DNA of 64,000 nucleotides from Spirochaeta sp. UBA5339. Lineage in GTDB: Bacteria > Spirochaetota > Spirochaetia > DSM-2461. This document shows, piece after piece, positions 41,783 to 50,359 of the stretch. The notes under the pieces were generated by a model, which had not been told where the DNA came from, made no database searches, and saw only the letters and a list, made by a program, of their open reading frames with translations. A program made the position numbers and the translations under genes. Position 1 is the stretch's first letter. Every line of letters begins with the position of its first letter. Location: positions 159,913-223,912 of the forward strand of contig DHQL01000018.1 in the NCBI GenBank assembly GCA_002408085.1, written 5' to 3'.

Positions 41783-43579
41783 TCAGGAGAGTTCCTTCTC
41801 CAACTGGTCCACCAGGGAGGCAAAGCGCTTTAAGGCGCTGTTCACCGCATCGGGCCGGCTCATATCCACACCAGCAGCCTTCAGTGAATCCAGAGGAAAT
41901 CGGCTTCCGCCGGACTTGAGGAAGTTCATATAGTCCTCCCGCTCCGCATCTCCGCCACTTAAGACTCTCTCCGAGAGGGCCATGGCGGCTGAAAGGCCTG
42001 TGGCATACTTGTATACATAAAAAGCCGAGTAGAAGTGGGGGATTCTCAATCCCTCAAGATCAGCCTCTTCATCAATCACCACATCGGGTCCGAAGTACTT
42101 CTCAAGAAGAACTCTGTAATCGGCACGCAGGGAGTCGACAGTCAGAGCCTCACCCTTCTCGGCCTTCTCATGGCAGATATGCTCATACTCGGCAAACATG
42201 GTCTGACGGTAGATGGTGGCCAGGGCATCGTCGATCTGACGGCTCAGCAGATAGAGGGTCATCTCCTTTGATTCGGATTTTTCCATCAGAAGCCGGCTTA
42301 AAAGCTGCTCGTTGAAGGTGGAAGCCACCTCGGCCTCGAAGATGGTGTAGTTGTAGTCCTGGAAGGGATTGTTCCGTACAGAGTACCAGGAGTGCATGGA
42401 GTGGCCTCCCTCATGGGCCAGGGTGAAGACATCCCGGATATCATCGTCCTTGTAGTTCAGAAGGATGTATGGATCACCCTTGTAGGAACCGGCAGAAAAG
42501 GCGCCCGAGCGCTTGCCCTTGTTCTCATAACGGTCTACCCAGCCTCCGAGAAGTCCCTCTTTCAGAGTGTTTCCGTACTCCTCTCCCAGAGGCTTTACGG
42601 CCTCAAGAACCAGATCTACCGCCTCTTCATAGCTGTGCTTCACCTTCACCTCGCCGATCAGGGGAGCCTTGGTGTCGTAGATATGGAGGGCATCGACTCC
42701 CAGAACCTTCTTTCGCAGGGCATAATAACGGTGCAGGGGTTCCAGATTGGCGGATACAGAGGCCACCAGATTGTCATAGACATCGGTGGGAACATTGTCG
42801 GGGAAGAGGCTGGCCTCACGGGCCGAGGGAAAATTCCTCACCCTGGCCTTGTAGATATCCTGAAGCACCGAACCCCCAAGGAGTTCGCTCAGGGTGTTCT
42901 TGTGGCCCTCAAAGCCCTTGTAGAACTGTTTGAAAGCCTTTTCCCGGACCTCCCGGTCCTTGTGCTGTAGAAATACACCGAAGGTGGAGTTGGTCAGGTC
43001 CTTCTCCTCTCCGTCCACCGAGATGGTGCCGAAGCTCATATCCCCGTTGGTCAGGGCCGAGAAGGCCTTACGGGGAGTTCCTGCAGACTCGGCCTGCATG
43101 GCCAGAAGGGTCTCCTCCTTCTCCGAAAGGATGTGGGGCTTGTAGCGGATCAGCCTCTCCAGGGAGATTCTGAACTCCGCCAGGACGGGGTCCTTCATAT
43201 AGGAGTCGATGGTCTGGTCGGAGAGGGACTGGATCTCGGGCCTCATAAAGCTGGCCTCGGCGCTGCTCTTTGTGGCCACCGACATATACCGGGACATCCG
43301 GCCGATGGAGCTGCTGTCCCCCACATTCTCCTCTTTCCGGAGCATGGCGTAGTAGCCCAGGCGCTCGGCAAGGAGTTCCACCTTGTTAAAATAATCGAGG
43401 CACTCCTTCAGCCGCTCTGCAGACTCTCCCAGGGTTCCCTTGAAACCGGAGATTCCGGGAATCAGAGCCTCAAGCTCCTTCAGCCCCTCTTCCCAGGACT
43501 CTTCGCTGGTATAGAGGGAGTCCAGGTTCCATCTGTGTTCTGCGGGTACGTCCTTCCGCTCTTTGATTCTGCTGCTCAT
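41783..43579 (-). CDS. pepF: Oligoendopeptidase F (M3B)
   Basis: 598 residues; zinc motif TLAHEGGHSMHSW at about residues 384-396 with the downstream Glu in FEAEVASTFNEQLL. Length and motif are typical of PepF, a cytoplasmic thimet-type oligopeptidase for short peptides. Start overlaps the rdgB stop (ATGA), so rdgB-pepF are coupled. It may process peptides brought in by the Opp system at the end of the window. Confidence 0.96.
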   Translation of the reverse strand: MSSRIKERKDVPAEHRWNLDSLYTSEESWEEGLKELEALIPGISGFKGTLGESAERLKECLDYFNKVELLAERLGYYAMLRKEENVGDSSSIGRMSRYMSVATKSSAEASFMRPEIQSLSDQTIDSYMKDPVLAEFRISLERLIRYKPHILSEKEETLLAMQAESAGTPRKAFSALTNGDMSFGTISVDGEEKDLTNSTFGVFLQHKDREVREKAFKQFYKGFEGHKNTLSELLGGSVLQDIYKARVRNFPSAREASLFPDNVPTDVYDNLVASVSANLEPLHRYYALRKKVLGVDALHIYDTKAPLIGEVKVKHSYEEAVDLVLEAVKPLGEEYGNTLKEGLLGGWVDRYENKGKRSGAFSAGSYKGDPYILLNYKDDDIRDVFTLAHEGGHSMHSWYSVRNNPFQDYNYTIFEAEVASTFNEQLLSRLLMEKSESKEMTLYLLSRQIDDALATIYRQTMFAEYEHICHEKAEKGEALTVDSLRADYRVLLEKYFGPDVVIDEEADLEGLRIPHFYSAFYVYKYATGLSAAMALSERVLSGGDAEREDYMNFLKSGGSRFPLDSLKAAGVDMSRPDAVNSALKRFASLVDQLEKELS

Positions 43580-44163
43580 GAGAGGGCCTCCAGTAAGCTG
43601 TTCATAACCTTTCCCGCCTTTCCTCTGTGGGAGACACGGTTCTTCTCCTCCTCTGTCAGCTCCGCCGCCGTCTTTCCCGACAGGGCATCGATAAAGATGG
43701 GATCGTAGCCGAAGCCGCCGCCTCCGTAGGGAGCCTCGGCCAGGGTTCCGTCAAAGGTCTCCTGTACGGTGTAGACCTTGTAGGGCGCGGTGATCAGGGT
43801 CATGGCGCAGACAAACCAGGCGGTTCTGTTGGTCTCGCCCTTCATATTCTTCAGAAGAAGCTCGTAGCGCTCCACATCGCTCATCTTGTTTACGCCGTCG
43901 GAGCCGTAGCGGGCCGAGTAGATCCCGGGTTCTCCCTTCAGGGCCTCTACACAGATGCCCGAGTCATCCGCCAGAACCGGACGCTTTACCAGATCATAGA
44001 GGGTCTGTGCCTTGAGAATTGAGTTCTCGATAAAGGTCGTGCCTGTTTCGTCGCAGTCGAAGTCCACCCCCAGGTCGGAGGGGATCAGAATTGTGTGACC
44101 GGAGAGAATCTGCTCCAGTTCCTGTTTCTTATGCATATTGCCGGTGGCCAGTACTATTTCCAT
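43576..44163 (-). CDS. rdgB: XTP/dITP diphosphatase
   Basis: 195 residues from ATG 44163, the normal family length; the frame is open upstream without a ribosome site. IVLATGNMHKKQEL, DDSGICVEAL, YSARYGSDGVNK and YGGGGFGYDPIF with KNRVSHRGKA are the HAM1/RdgB signatures. Removes non-canonical purine triphosphates. Coupled to pepF. Confidence 0.95.
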   Translation of the reverse strand: MEIVLATGNMHKKQELEQILSGHTILIPSDLGVDFDCDETGTTFIENSILKAQTLYDLVKRPVLADDSGICVEALKGEPGIYSARYGSDGVNKMSDVERYELLLKNMKGETNRTAWFVCAMTLITAPYKVYTVQETFDGTLAEAPYGGGGFGYDPIFIDALSGKTAAELTEEEKNRVSHRGKAGKVMNSLLEALS

Positions 44164-44311
44164 ATGGAAAAGATAATGCATCTGCTGCCCGGGGGCAAGC
44201 AAGGGCTGAAGATTCCCCTGCCCGGGCTGCAGAGCCAAGGCTCCAAAGTTAAGGCTGAAGGGATTAGAATCTGAAATAGGTTTCAGCCGGATTACCTGAG
44301 GTCCTGACTGC

Positions 44312-45235
44312 CTACCGGCCAGCCCCGATCTGATCCTCACCGGTAATGGAGTCCAGGTCCGGACAGGCGCCGTCGGGAAAAAGGGTCTTCAGGTAGTTTC
44401 TCAGATAGTAGAGCCCCGAATCCACCGATCCCTTGGGGATCTTCAGAACCCCGGCAATCTCCTCATTGCTCGGCACCAGGGGGATGGCCGCAATCTGCTC
44501 ATCCAGGCACTCCAGCCTCTTCCTGTAGAGCCGGCTTCTGTCCTCATGCCAGGCCAGCTTAACAGGATCAGCACAGTCGGCCTTTCTCTTCTCGCTGAGG
44601 GTGTAGCGGTAGTAGTTCTCCCGACGCCTCATAACCAGAGAGTTCTTCCTCTGAAACTTCCTCTCCATTCCCTCTAGGAGGATCTCCCTTTTTCTCCTGG
44701 TCTCCTTTTCGCAGACATTCAGGAGGGGCAGGAGAGAGAGAAACTCATCCTCCCTGACAAAGGCCGCATTCTTCAGAAGAAGGATCAGAAGCCTCTGCCT
44801 CATGGCATCCACCCTATACCCTGTAAGATCTTTCATGGTCAGGAGATAGAGTATCTTCGGGTAGAGGCAGTAGTCGTTTTCCGCCGGGTTCCACTCATAG
44901 TCGATAATGGACTCCCTCTCGCAGATCCACTCGCACTGCTTCCTCTTCACCTCCTCCCTGTAGTAACTCCTCAGCTGCCACTCCAGGACCTTGTTGAGAT
45001 ACCCCCAGAACGAGGGCCCCTGATAATGAAAGTTCAGAATAATATCATGAAGCTTGGCATAGAAACTCAACAGGAAGTCGCTCCATTCCTCCTCTCCCAG
45101 ACTGCGGCGTCTGCCGGGAAATCTGTAGACATGAAGGCAGAGTTCATTTATCAGAGCCTCTTTCAGAGCCCTGCCCTCCTCGGTGTCTCTGTAGTACTGA
45201 TAGACCAGTACACGGTGTGTCATGTAATCCAACAT
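44312..45235 (-). CDS. Sigma-factor-like protein of unrecognised family
   Basis: 307 residues from ATG 45235 (GGAGG 8 nt upstream, better than upstream in-frame codons). Residues about 45-105 recall sigma region 2: a helical stretch EWSDFLLSFYAKLHDIILNFHYQGPSFWGYLNKVLEWQLRSYYREE in which 'F..Y.GPSFWGYL...' parallels the core-binding pattern of sigma-70 proteins. Residues about 250-285 (VPSNEEIAGVLKIPKGSVDSGLYYLRNYLK) look like a region 4 helix-turn-helix. The middle is a long, basic, unassigned segment of about 110 residues. I do not recognise the family; a divergent ECF-like or regulatory sigma homologue is my inference. No anti-sigma factor is adjacent. Confidence 0.65.
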   Translation of the reverse strand: MLDYMTHRVLVYQYYRDTEEGRALKEALINELCLHVYRFPGRRRSLGEEEWSDFLLSFYAKLHDIILNFHYQGPSFWGYLNKVLEWQLRSYYREEVKRKQCEWICERESIIDYEWNPAENDYCLYPKILYLLTMKDLTGYRVDAMRQRLLILLLKNAAFVREDEFLSLLPLLNVCEKETRRKREILLEGMERKFQRKNSLVMRRRENYYRYTLSEKRKADCADPVKLAWHEDRSRLYRKRLECLDEQIAAIPLVPSNEEIAGVLKIPKGSVDSGLYYLRNYLKTLFPDGACPDLDSITGEDQIGAGR

Positions 45236-45282
45236 ATTGATTACCTCCGGCCAACCCATGGGCAATAACCCTGCCAGAGCAT

Positions 45283-45311
45283 AAAAAAAAGGGAAATCTA
45301 TACGATTTCCC
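45283..45311 (-). terminator. Intrinsic terminator downstream of trpS
   Basis: GGGAAATC-TATAC-GATTTCCC (45291-45311) with A8 on the + strand, i.e. T8 after the stem when read from trpS on the - strand. Confidence 0.9.
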
Positions 45312-45349
45312 CCGTTTCATTAAGAATCCATTAAGAATTTAAAGCCGGA

Positions 45350-46345
45350 TTAGAATCCCATAGCCTTTCTGAGTCTGGCAATCTTGGCAGAAGCCAGGGC
45401 ACGGGCCCGTTCTGCTCCCTCTTCAAGAACTTTGTCAATATAGCTTGTATCGGCCATAAGTTCATCATACCTTGCTCTCATGGGAGCGATAGTTTCGTTC
45501 AAAACATTGAAGAGCTCACCCTTGGCCTCTCCCCAGCCCATGCCTCCCGCACGGTAGCGCTCTGCCAGGGCATCCTGCTGCTCCTGAGTGGCAAAGAGTT
45601 TATAGAGGGTAAAGACGTTACAGGTCTCGGGATCCTTGGGTTCCTCGATGGTCTGTGAGTTGGTCACAATCTTGTTGCAGAGTTTCTTCAGCTTCTTTTC
45701 GGGCAGGAAGAGGGGAATGGTATTATCGTAGCTCTTGCTCATCTTCCGTCCGTCCATTCCCACAACGACCTTTGTGCTCTCGGAGACAACTGCCTCGGGC
45801 AGAGTCAGAAGCTCCTCCTTGTAATTGCGGTTTACCGCCTGGGCAATATCCACGGCCATCTCGATATGCTGAACCTGGTCCTTTCCAACGGGTACATAGT
45901 TGGTATCGAAAAGGAGGATGTCCGCCGCCATCAGCACCGGATAGGTGTAGAGGCCCATATTCACATTGTGGTCTTCGGGTTTACCCTTCTCCCTGTTCTG
46001 ATCAACCTGTGCCTTGTAGGCATGGGCGCGGTTCATCAGTCCCTTGGGAGTGAATGCCATGATCATGGTAGTCAGCTCGAAGGTCTCGGGGACGTCGGAC
46101 TGTCTGTAGATCAGGGTCTTCTCCGGATCCAGACCGCAGGCCAGCCAGCAGGCGGCGATCTCATAGGTGTAGGACTTCAGAAGGGAGGGATCTTTGATAG
46201 AGTTCAGGGAGTGATAGTCTGCAATAAAGTAGCGGGCATCGTAGGACTCCGCCAGTTTGAGGGCCGGTTTGATGGCGCCGAGGTAGTTGCCCAGGTGGGG
46301 CATTCCGGTTGGTTTGATTCCTGTCAGAACAACTTTGTCACTCAT
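45350..46345 (-). CDS. trpS: Tryptophanyl-tRNA synthetase
   Basis: 331 residues. Class I core: TGIKPTGMPHLGNYLGA (with the HLGN version of HIGH), PVLMAADILLFD, VGKDQVQH and GRKMSKSYDNTI (KMSKS). Typical length for the short bacterial form. Monocistronic with its own terminator. Confidence 0.97.
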   Translation of the reverse strand: MSDKVVLTGIKPTGMPHLGNYLGAIKPALKLAESYDARYFIADYHSLNSIKDPSLLKSYTYEIAACWLACGLDPEKTLIYRQSDVPETFELTTMIMAFTPKGLMNRAHAYKAQVDQNREKGKPEDHNVNMGLYTYPVLMAADILLFDTNYVPVGKDQVQHIEMAVDIAQAVNRNYKEELLTLPEAVVSESTKVVVGMDGRKMSKSYDNTIPLFLPEKKLKKLCNKIVTNSQTIEEPKDPETCNVFTLYKLFATQEQQDALAERYRAGGMGWGEAKGELFNVLNETIAPMRARYDELMADTSYIDKVLEEGAERARALASAKIARLRKAMGF

Positions 46346-46439
46346 GGTAAAAAGATCCTTATCAATAGGGGTATTCCGCCTCCCTCGGGAGGGTGCAATT
46401 TATGCCGTGGATTCTAGCACAGTCCCTTATAAAAGGAAA

Positions 46440-46459
46440 GAGACCGGAAATCCGGTCTC
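46440..46459 (-). terminator. Intrinsic terminator after the small barrel gene
   Basis: GAGACCGGA-AA-TCCGGTCTC (9-bp stem), followed on the - strand by TTTCCTTTT. Confidence 0.8.
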
Positions 46460-46499
46460 ATTTCTCATGACAGTGAGCAATATGACACATTCAATAAAA

Positions 46500-47123
46500 T
46501 CAGAATCTATACCCGATTTCCATCCCGAAATTCTGATTATGCCTATTGTAATCAGCAACCGCTTCTGTGATTGTTTTTTTATATATCAGAGCAGTCCTGA
46601 AATGCCGGTTTTCATATCCGATTCCAACGGCTATCCCGAATTTCAAAGGGAAATCATACAGTTCATCCCAGGGGAAGACATATCCATACCCGTCATCGTA
46701 AGTTTCAGTAATGGATCCTATTGTATAAAGGATATTGGGACCACCCATAAAAACCACCTTACCCTTCTGGCCGACAGGAAATCCGAGTTTCAAATACAGG
46801 GGAACTTCAATTAGATTTTCTCTCCATTCAATCCACTCATACCCGGACCATTCAGAATCTTTTGCTTTAACACCCGCTGTTATTGATGAGTAAAGAATAT
46901 CAATTTGAAAGCCGAAATAATCTCCTGAAAAATCTATAAAGAATCCTGCTGAATATGAAATACCTGTTTTATTATCAGCATCATTCCAATAGAGTACATC
47001 TTTCCAGTCAGATCCGGTAAAAGATGAGAGTCCGATAGAATTTTTAATTCCAAATCCGACATCAGCACTGACGATATCTGCACCGGCAATCAGAACCAGC
47101 AAGACCAGTAGGTTTTTCTTCAT
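46500..47123 (-). CDS. Small outer-membrane beta-barrel protein, copy 1
   Basis: 207 residues with signal peptide (cut after VSA, about 20). Eight or so amphipathic strands, with GFGIKNSIGLSSFTGSDW, YSAGFFIDFSGDYFGFQID, NLIEVPLYLKLGFP and the aromatic end IGYRF, as in OmpX/PorT-like 8-stranded barrels. Related to the next gene (47281-47913): both share GLSSFTGSDW / GMSSYTGSDW, the EVPLYLKLG / EIPLYFLYG strand and end in YRF / YLF. Function unknown. Confidence 0.8.
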   Translation of the reverse strand: MKKNLLVLLVLIAGADIVSADVGFGIKNSIGLSSFTGSDWKDVLYWNDADNKTGISYSAGFFIDFSGDYFGFQIDILYSSITAGVKAKDSEWSGYEWIEWRENLIEVPLYLKLGFPVGQKGKVVFMGGPNILYTIGSITETYDDGYGYVFPWDELYDFPLKFGIAVGIGYENRHFRTALIYKKTITEAVADYNRHNQNFGMEIGYRF

Positions 47124-47280
47124 TTATACTTCTCCTATTAAATGAACATTATTCTTTTCTATAGGAAGAATGAGTAATTTACAATCATTTTTTTATAAGT
47201 TTATTTTTAGACGTACTAAACTGATGACTGGTCAATTCAATGAGTCATGAAGCAACGGGCCAAGTGATGATTATATCAAA

Positions 47281-47913
47281 CTAGAAAAGATATCCCACTT
47301 CAAGAGCGATGATATGACTGCAGATTCCAATATCACCGAAGGAAACAAGCTCTCTGGGGCTGATGCTTCTCTTGTACAGAACAAGGGCCTGCCAGTGTTC
47401 CAGTTCATACCCGAGGCCGGCGCTGACCCCGGCTCTTACGGGGATATTGTAGTAGTCGGAAAGGCTGTAGCTTTCCTTATAATCATTGCTACCCTTCTCA
47501 AAGACCTTGCCTATGTTAATGTAGAGCGACGGACCGGCGGCAAAAAGAATCCGGCCGGGACCGGCATCCAGTCCGTACAGGAAGTAGAGAGGGATCTCCA
47601 CAGCCAGTTCCCTGTATACCGAATAGAACTCATCGGATCCGAGAGTAATGGTCTCTCCCCCTGTTATGGATGTAAAGAGAGTTTCCAGCTGCAGGGCTCC
47701 ACCCCAGTCAAAGGAATATTTTGCCAGGGCACCGGCAGCATAGGAGACACCGAAGCGGTTCTTGCTGCCTGAATAGGAAAGATAATCGCTCCAGTCTGAA
47801 CCCGTGTAGGATGACATTCCGACACCCGCTTTCACGCCGAATTGCACTTCGGCAGATATCATTCCGGTACTTAAAACCATCATCACCAGACCAAGAACAA
47901 CTGTTTTTCTCAT
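47281..47913 (-). CDS. Small outer-membrane beta-barrel protein, copy 2
   Basis: 210 residues from ATG 47913 (GGAG 8 nt upstream). Signal peptide cut after ISA (about 21). Same design as the neighbouring protein at 46500-47123, diverged mainly in loops; a local duplication. Its promoter region (47914-48114) is shared with a divergent OmpR-type response regulator and contains triple CTTCA repeats, so it may be part of that regulon. Confidence 0.8.
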   Translation of the reverse strand: MRKTVVLGLVMMVLSTGMISAEVQFGVKAGVGMSSYTGSDWSDYLSYSGSKNRFGVSYAAGALAKYSFDWGGALQLETLFTSITGGETITLGSDEFYSVYRELAVEIPLYFLYGLDAGPGRILFAAGPSLYINIGKVFEKGSNDYKESYSLSDYYNIPVRAGVSAGLGYELEHWQALVLYKRSISPRELVSFGDIGICSHIIALEVGYLF

Positions 47914-47980
47914 ATTCAAACTCCACAGAGACCTTATATATTCTTTTTAGTAATACCGAAGGGATTTATCAAACATTTTT

Positions 47981-48013
47981 TTCCACACTCTCTTCACACT
48001 GCCTTCAAAATGC
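47981..48013. promoter_or_regulatory. Triple 11-bp direct repeat, Pho-box-like, upstream of response regulator
   Basis: Three contiguous 11-mers: TTCCACACTCT (47981), CTTCACACTGC (47992) and CTTCAAAATGC (48003). The 11-bp period equals one helical turn plus, as in PhoB-type operators bound head-to-tail by OmpR/PhoB-family regulators. The same arrangement occurs at 50240-50272, before the porin gene. Confidence 0.65.
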
Positions 48014-48114
48014 CAACAATCTAATTTGAGAAAGTTTTTAACAGGAAGATTTTCTTAGGCTTATCAGTAAAAAAGGACTGGTAAATTCGTTTCTTTTCGG
48101 TCAAAATATCTTTT

Positions 48115-48801
48115 ATGGCATTGATATTTGTAATTGAAGATAATGACTCTATCCGTGAGGCGGTATCAGGATACCTTAAACTCTCCGACTATGAAGTGGA
48201 AGAGTTTGAAGTTCTGGCGGGTGTAAAGGATGCTATAGCAGCCAGAAGCCCCGAACTGCTGATACTGGACGCGATGCTCCCCGACGGGGACGGTTTTGTA
48301 TTTGCCAAAGAGATCCGGCAAAAATCTGAAATCCCCATCATCTTTATGACGGCAAGGGAGTCCGAGTCCGACCGCATTACCGGATTTGAAGTGGGTGCCG
48401 ATGACTACATCGTCAAACCCTTCTCACCCAAGGAACTTGTTCTGAGGGTCGGCGCCGTATTGAAACGAACGGGAACTGCTGTTCCCCAGAAAAAGATGCA
48501 GGGCTGGGAACTGGACGGTCAGATACTGACCACCGATGAAGACTCCCATAAGGCCATGCTGAACAATCAGCTTTTAAAACTGACAGCCGCAGAATGGAAA
48601 ATTCTCCTGTACCTGTCTTCCAATGGCGGAGCCGTTGTCTCCCGGGAGCAGATACTGGACCGCTGTCTTGAATACTCCTTCGAGGGCTACGACAGGACGG
48701 TGGATACCCACATTAAGAACCTGCGTGCCAAACTGCAGAATCCGGACTGGATTGAAACTGTGAGAGGATACGGGTACAGGTTCGCAGGAAACAGTAAGTG
48801 A
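48115..48801 (+). CDS. OmpR/PhoB-family response regulator
   Basis: 228 residues. Receiver with acidic pocket IEDND, phospho-acceptor Asp52 (LILDAMLPDGDG), Thr in MTARE and Lys in VKPFSPKEL; C-terminal winged helix (LKLTAAEWKILLYL ... SFEGYDRTVDTHIKNLRAKL ... VRGYGYRF). ATG lacks a clear ribosome site. Stop overlaps the histidine kinase GTG (GTGA). Repeats before this gene suggest autoregulation. Confidence 0.94.
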   Translation: MALIFVIEDNDSIREAVSGYLKLSDYEVEEFEVLAGVKDAIAARSPELLILDAMLPDGDGFVFAKEIRQKSEIPIIFMTARESESDRITGFEVGADDYIVKPFSPKELVLRVGAVLKRTGTAVPQKKMQGWELDGQILTTDEDSHKAMLNNQLLKLTAAEWKILLYLSSNGGAVVSREQILDRCLEYSFEGYDRTVDTHIKNLRAKLQNPDWIETVRGYGYRFAGNSK

Positions 48802-50123
48802 GATCAATGCGCGCCAGAATGCTGGCGGCTTTTTTCCTTATTATACTTCTGAACACTGTATTGCTGATTGTCTCCCTTCTACTGGGATACAGCAATTCAA
48901 GAAAATACTGGAACTACCTGAATGAACAGGAATCCCGCAAGGTTGTTATGCAGTCCCTTGCGGGTGTTATTGAAGCGGGAGGCGTTCTCGACAGGGAAAC
49001 CGCCTCCACCCTTCTCAACCGTTACGATATGAATCTTATCAATACGGGACAGATCATCCTCTTTTCTCCTGAAGGAGAACTTCTTAAAGACTGGCACAAC
49101 CCCGCGGTTGCATCGTACACACCTTTAGAAGGAGACCTGTCAGAGGCAGCCCCTCTCTACCATAAAAACGAACTGCGCGGCTATGTTGAGATCATCCCCC
49201 TGAAATTCCGAGATGTGGACTACAACAATATCTTTGTTTCCAGGATTATACAGCTGATGATCCTGGGTCTGATGTTCTCAACGATCCTCTCCTTTCTTCT
49301 TGCCTACAGGATTTCCGAGAACTTTACCAAAGAGGCCCGGAATACGGCACGATCTCTTATGAACATCACCCTGGGCACCAGGGGAGAGAAATTCGCCAGA
49401 GCCAGCATACAGGAGCTGAATGCCATCAACGAGGCAGCGGATAAACTACAGACCATCCTGATCAAGGGAGAGGAACGCCGTCAACGCTGGTCCACAAGCA
49501 TTGCCCATGACCTCCGTACTCCCCTGACGGCCATGAGGACCCAATTTACAGCCTGCCGGGACGGGGCCCTCGAACTGACCCAGGAGCGCTGGGACAAGAT
49601 CATCGGCCAGCTGGATGTAATCGAATCCCTGACCAGAGACTTTCTTATCCTGGGTGATCTTGAGGCCAATGGGCGGAAACTCTCTGTAAAGCAGGTGAGA
49701 AGCGAGAGCATCAGGCTCAGCCTTGTGGACTCCCTGCAGTATCTTGCGGACCAGGCCGGAGTATCTTTGAACTGGAAATCAGAACTCGAAAATATCTTTT
49801 GTGACTTTGATCTCACTACCCGTGCCCTGGAGGCTCTGGCAAAAAATGCCCTGCAGCATGCAGCGGGTTTTGTGGATATAACCCTGAAAGGAAGCAGTGA
49901 AAGCCCGGTCTTTACCGTGGAAAATGTGGGACACATCCCCGAGGAACACCTGGCGCACCTCTTCGATCCCCTCTATAAAACCGACAACAGCCGGAATAAA
50001 CAGGGCAGCGGAGTGGGGTTGACCATTGCAAACCGTATTGCCAGCTATCATAAGGGTTCTATTTCGGTAGAAAATCTTGTAAACGGACGTGTCTGTTTTA
50101 CGTTCACCTTGAATAACGGCTAA
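48798..50123 (+). CDS. Sensor histidine kinase
   Basis: 441 residues from GTG 48798 (ATG 48807 also possible). Transmembrane helices at about 10-30 and 145-170 bracket a 110-residue periplasmic sensor; HAMP-like segment; H-box SIAHDLRTPLTAMR (His at about 237); N-box LAKNALQHA; G-box GSGVGLTIANRIA. Partner of the preceding response regulator by overlap. The HDLRTPL H-box places it near the PhoR/ResE-type HPK1 group. The signal is unknown. Confidence 0.93.
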   Translation: MRSMRARMLAAFFLIILLNTVLLIVSLLLGYSNSRKYWNYLNEQESRKVVMQSLAGVIEAGGVLDRETASTLLNRYDMNLINTGQIILFSPEGELLKDWHNPAVASYTPLEGDLSEAAPLYHKNELRGYVEIIPLKFRDVDYNNIFVSRIIQLMILGLMFSTILSFLLAYRISENFTKEARNTARSLMNITLGTRGEKFARASIQELNAINEAADKLQTILIKGEERRQRWSTSIAHDLRTPLTAMRTQFTACRDGALELTQERWDKIIGQLDVIESLTRDFLILGDLEANGRKLSVKQVRSESIRLSLVDSLQYLADQAGVSLNWKSELENIFCDFDLTTRALEALAKNALQHAAGFVDITLKGSSESPVFTVENVGHIPEEHLAHLFDPLYKTDNSRNKQGSGVGLTIANRIASYHKGSISVENLVNGRVCFTFTLNNG

Positions 50124-50164
50124 ATACCGGCTGAAAAAGGACTTCCGGAAGCCTTGAATACACA

Positions 50165-50204
50165 AACTTCACAAGCCCTACACAGTTAGCAGATTTGTGA
50201 AGTT
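50165..50204. repeat. Inverted repeat with CTTCACAA arms after the kinase gene
   Basis: AACTTCACAA (50165-50174) and TTGTGAAGTT (50195-50204) are perfect complements with a 20-nt loop. A T-run follows (50203-50206), so it may terminate the kinase transcript, but each arm also contains the CTTCACA core of the direct repeats nearby and could bind the regulator. Confidence 0.5.
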
Positions 50205-50239
50205 TTCTAAGGTGTTAAAATTGGGTTATTTTTTATTCG

Positions 50240-50272
50240 CTTCACACACTCTTCACATTGTCTTCATATTAT
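50240..50272 (+). promoter_or_regulatory. Triple 11-bp direct repeat, Pho-box-like, upstream of the porin
   Basis: CTTCACACACT (50240), CTTCACATTGT (50251) and CTTCATATTAT (50262), contiguous and in register. Located 88 nt before the porin ATG, matching the repeat at 47981-48013 in period and core, as expected for one OmpR/PhoB-family regulator. Confidence 0.7.
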
Positions 50273-50359
50273 CAACAAATAGTGCTCCTAAGATCGAGTT
50301 AATTGTATAAATTACGCAGGACGTATGTTCTGTAATAAACAAGTAGGAGTGAAAGTAAT

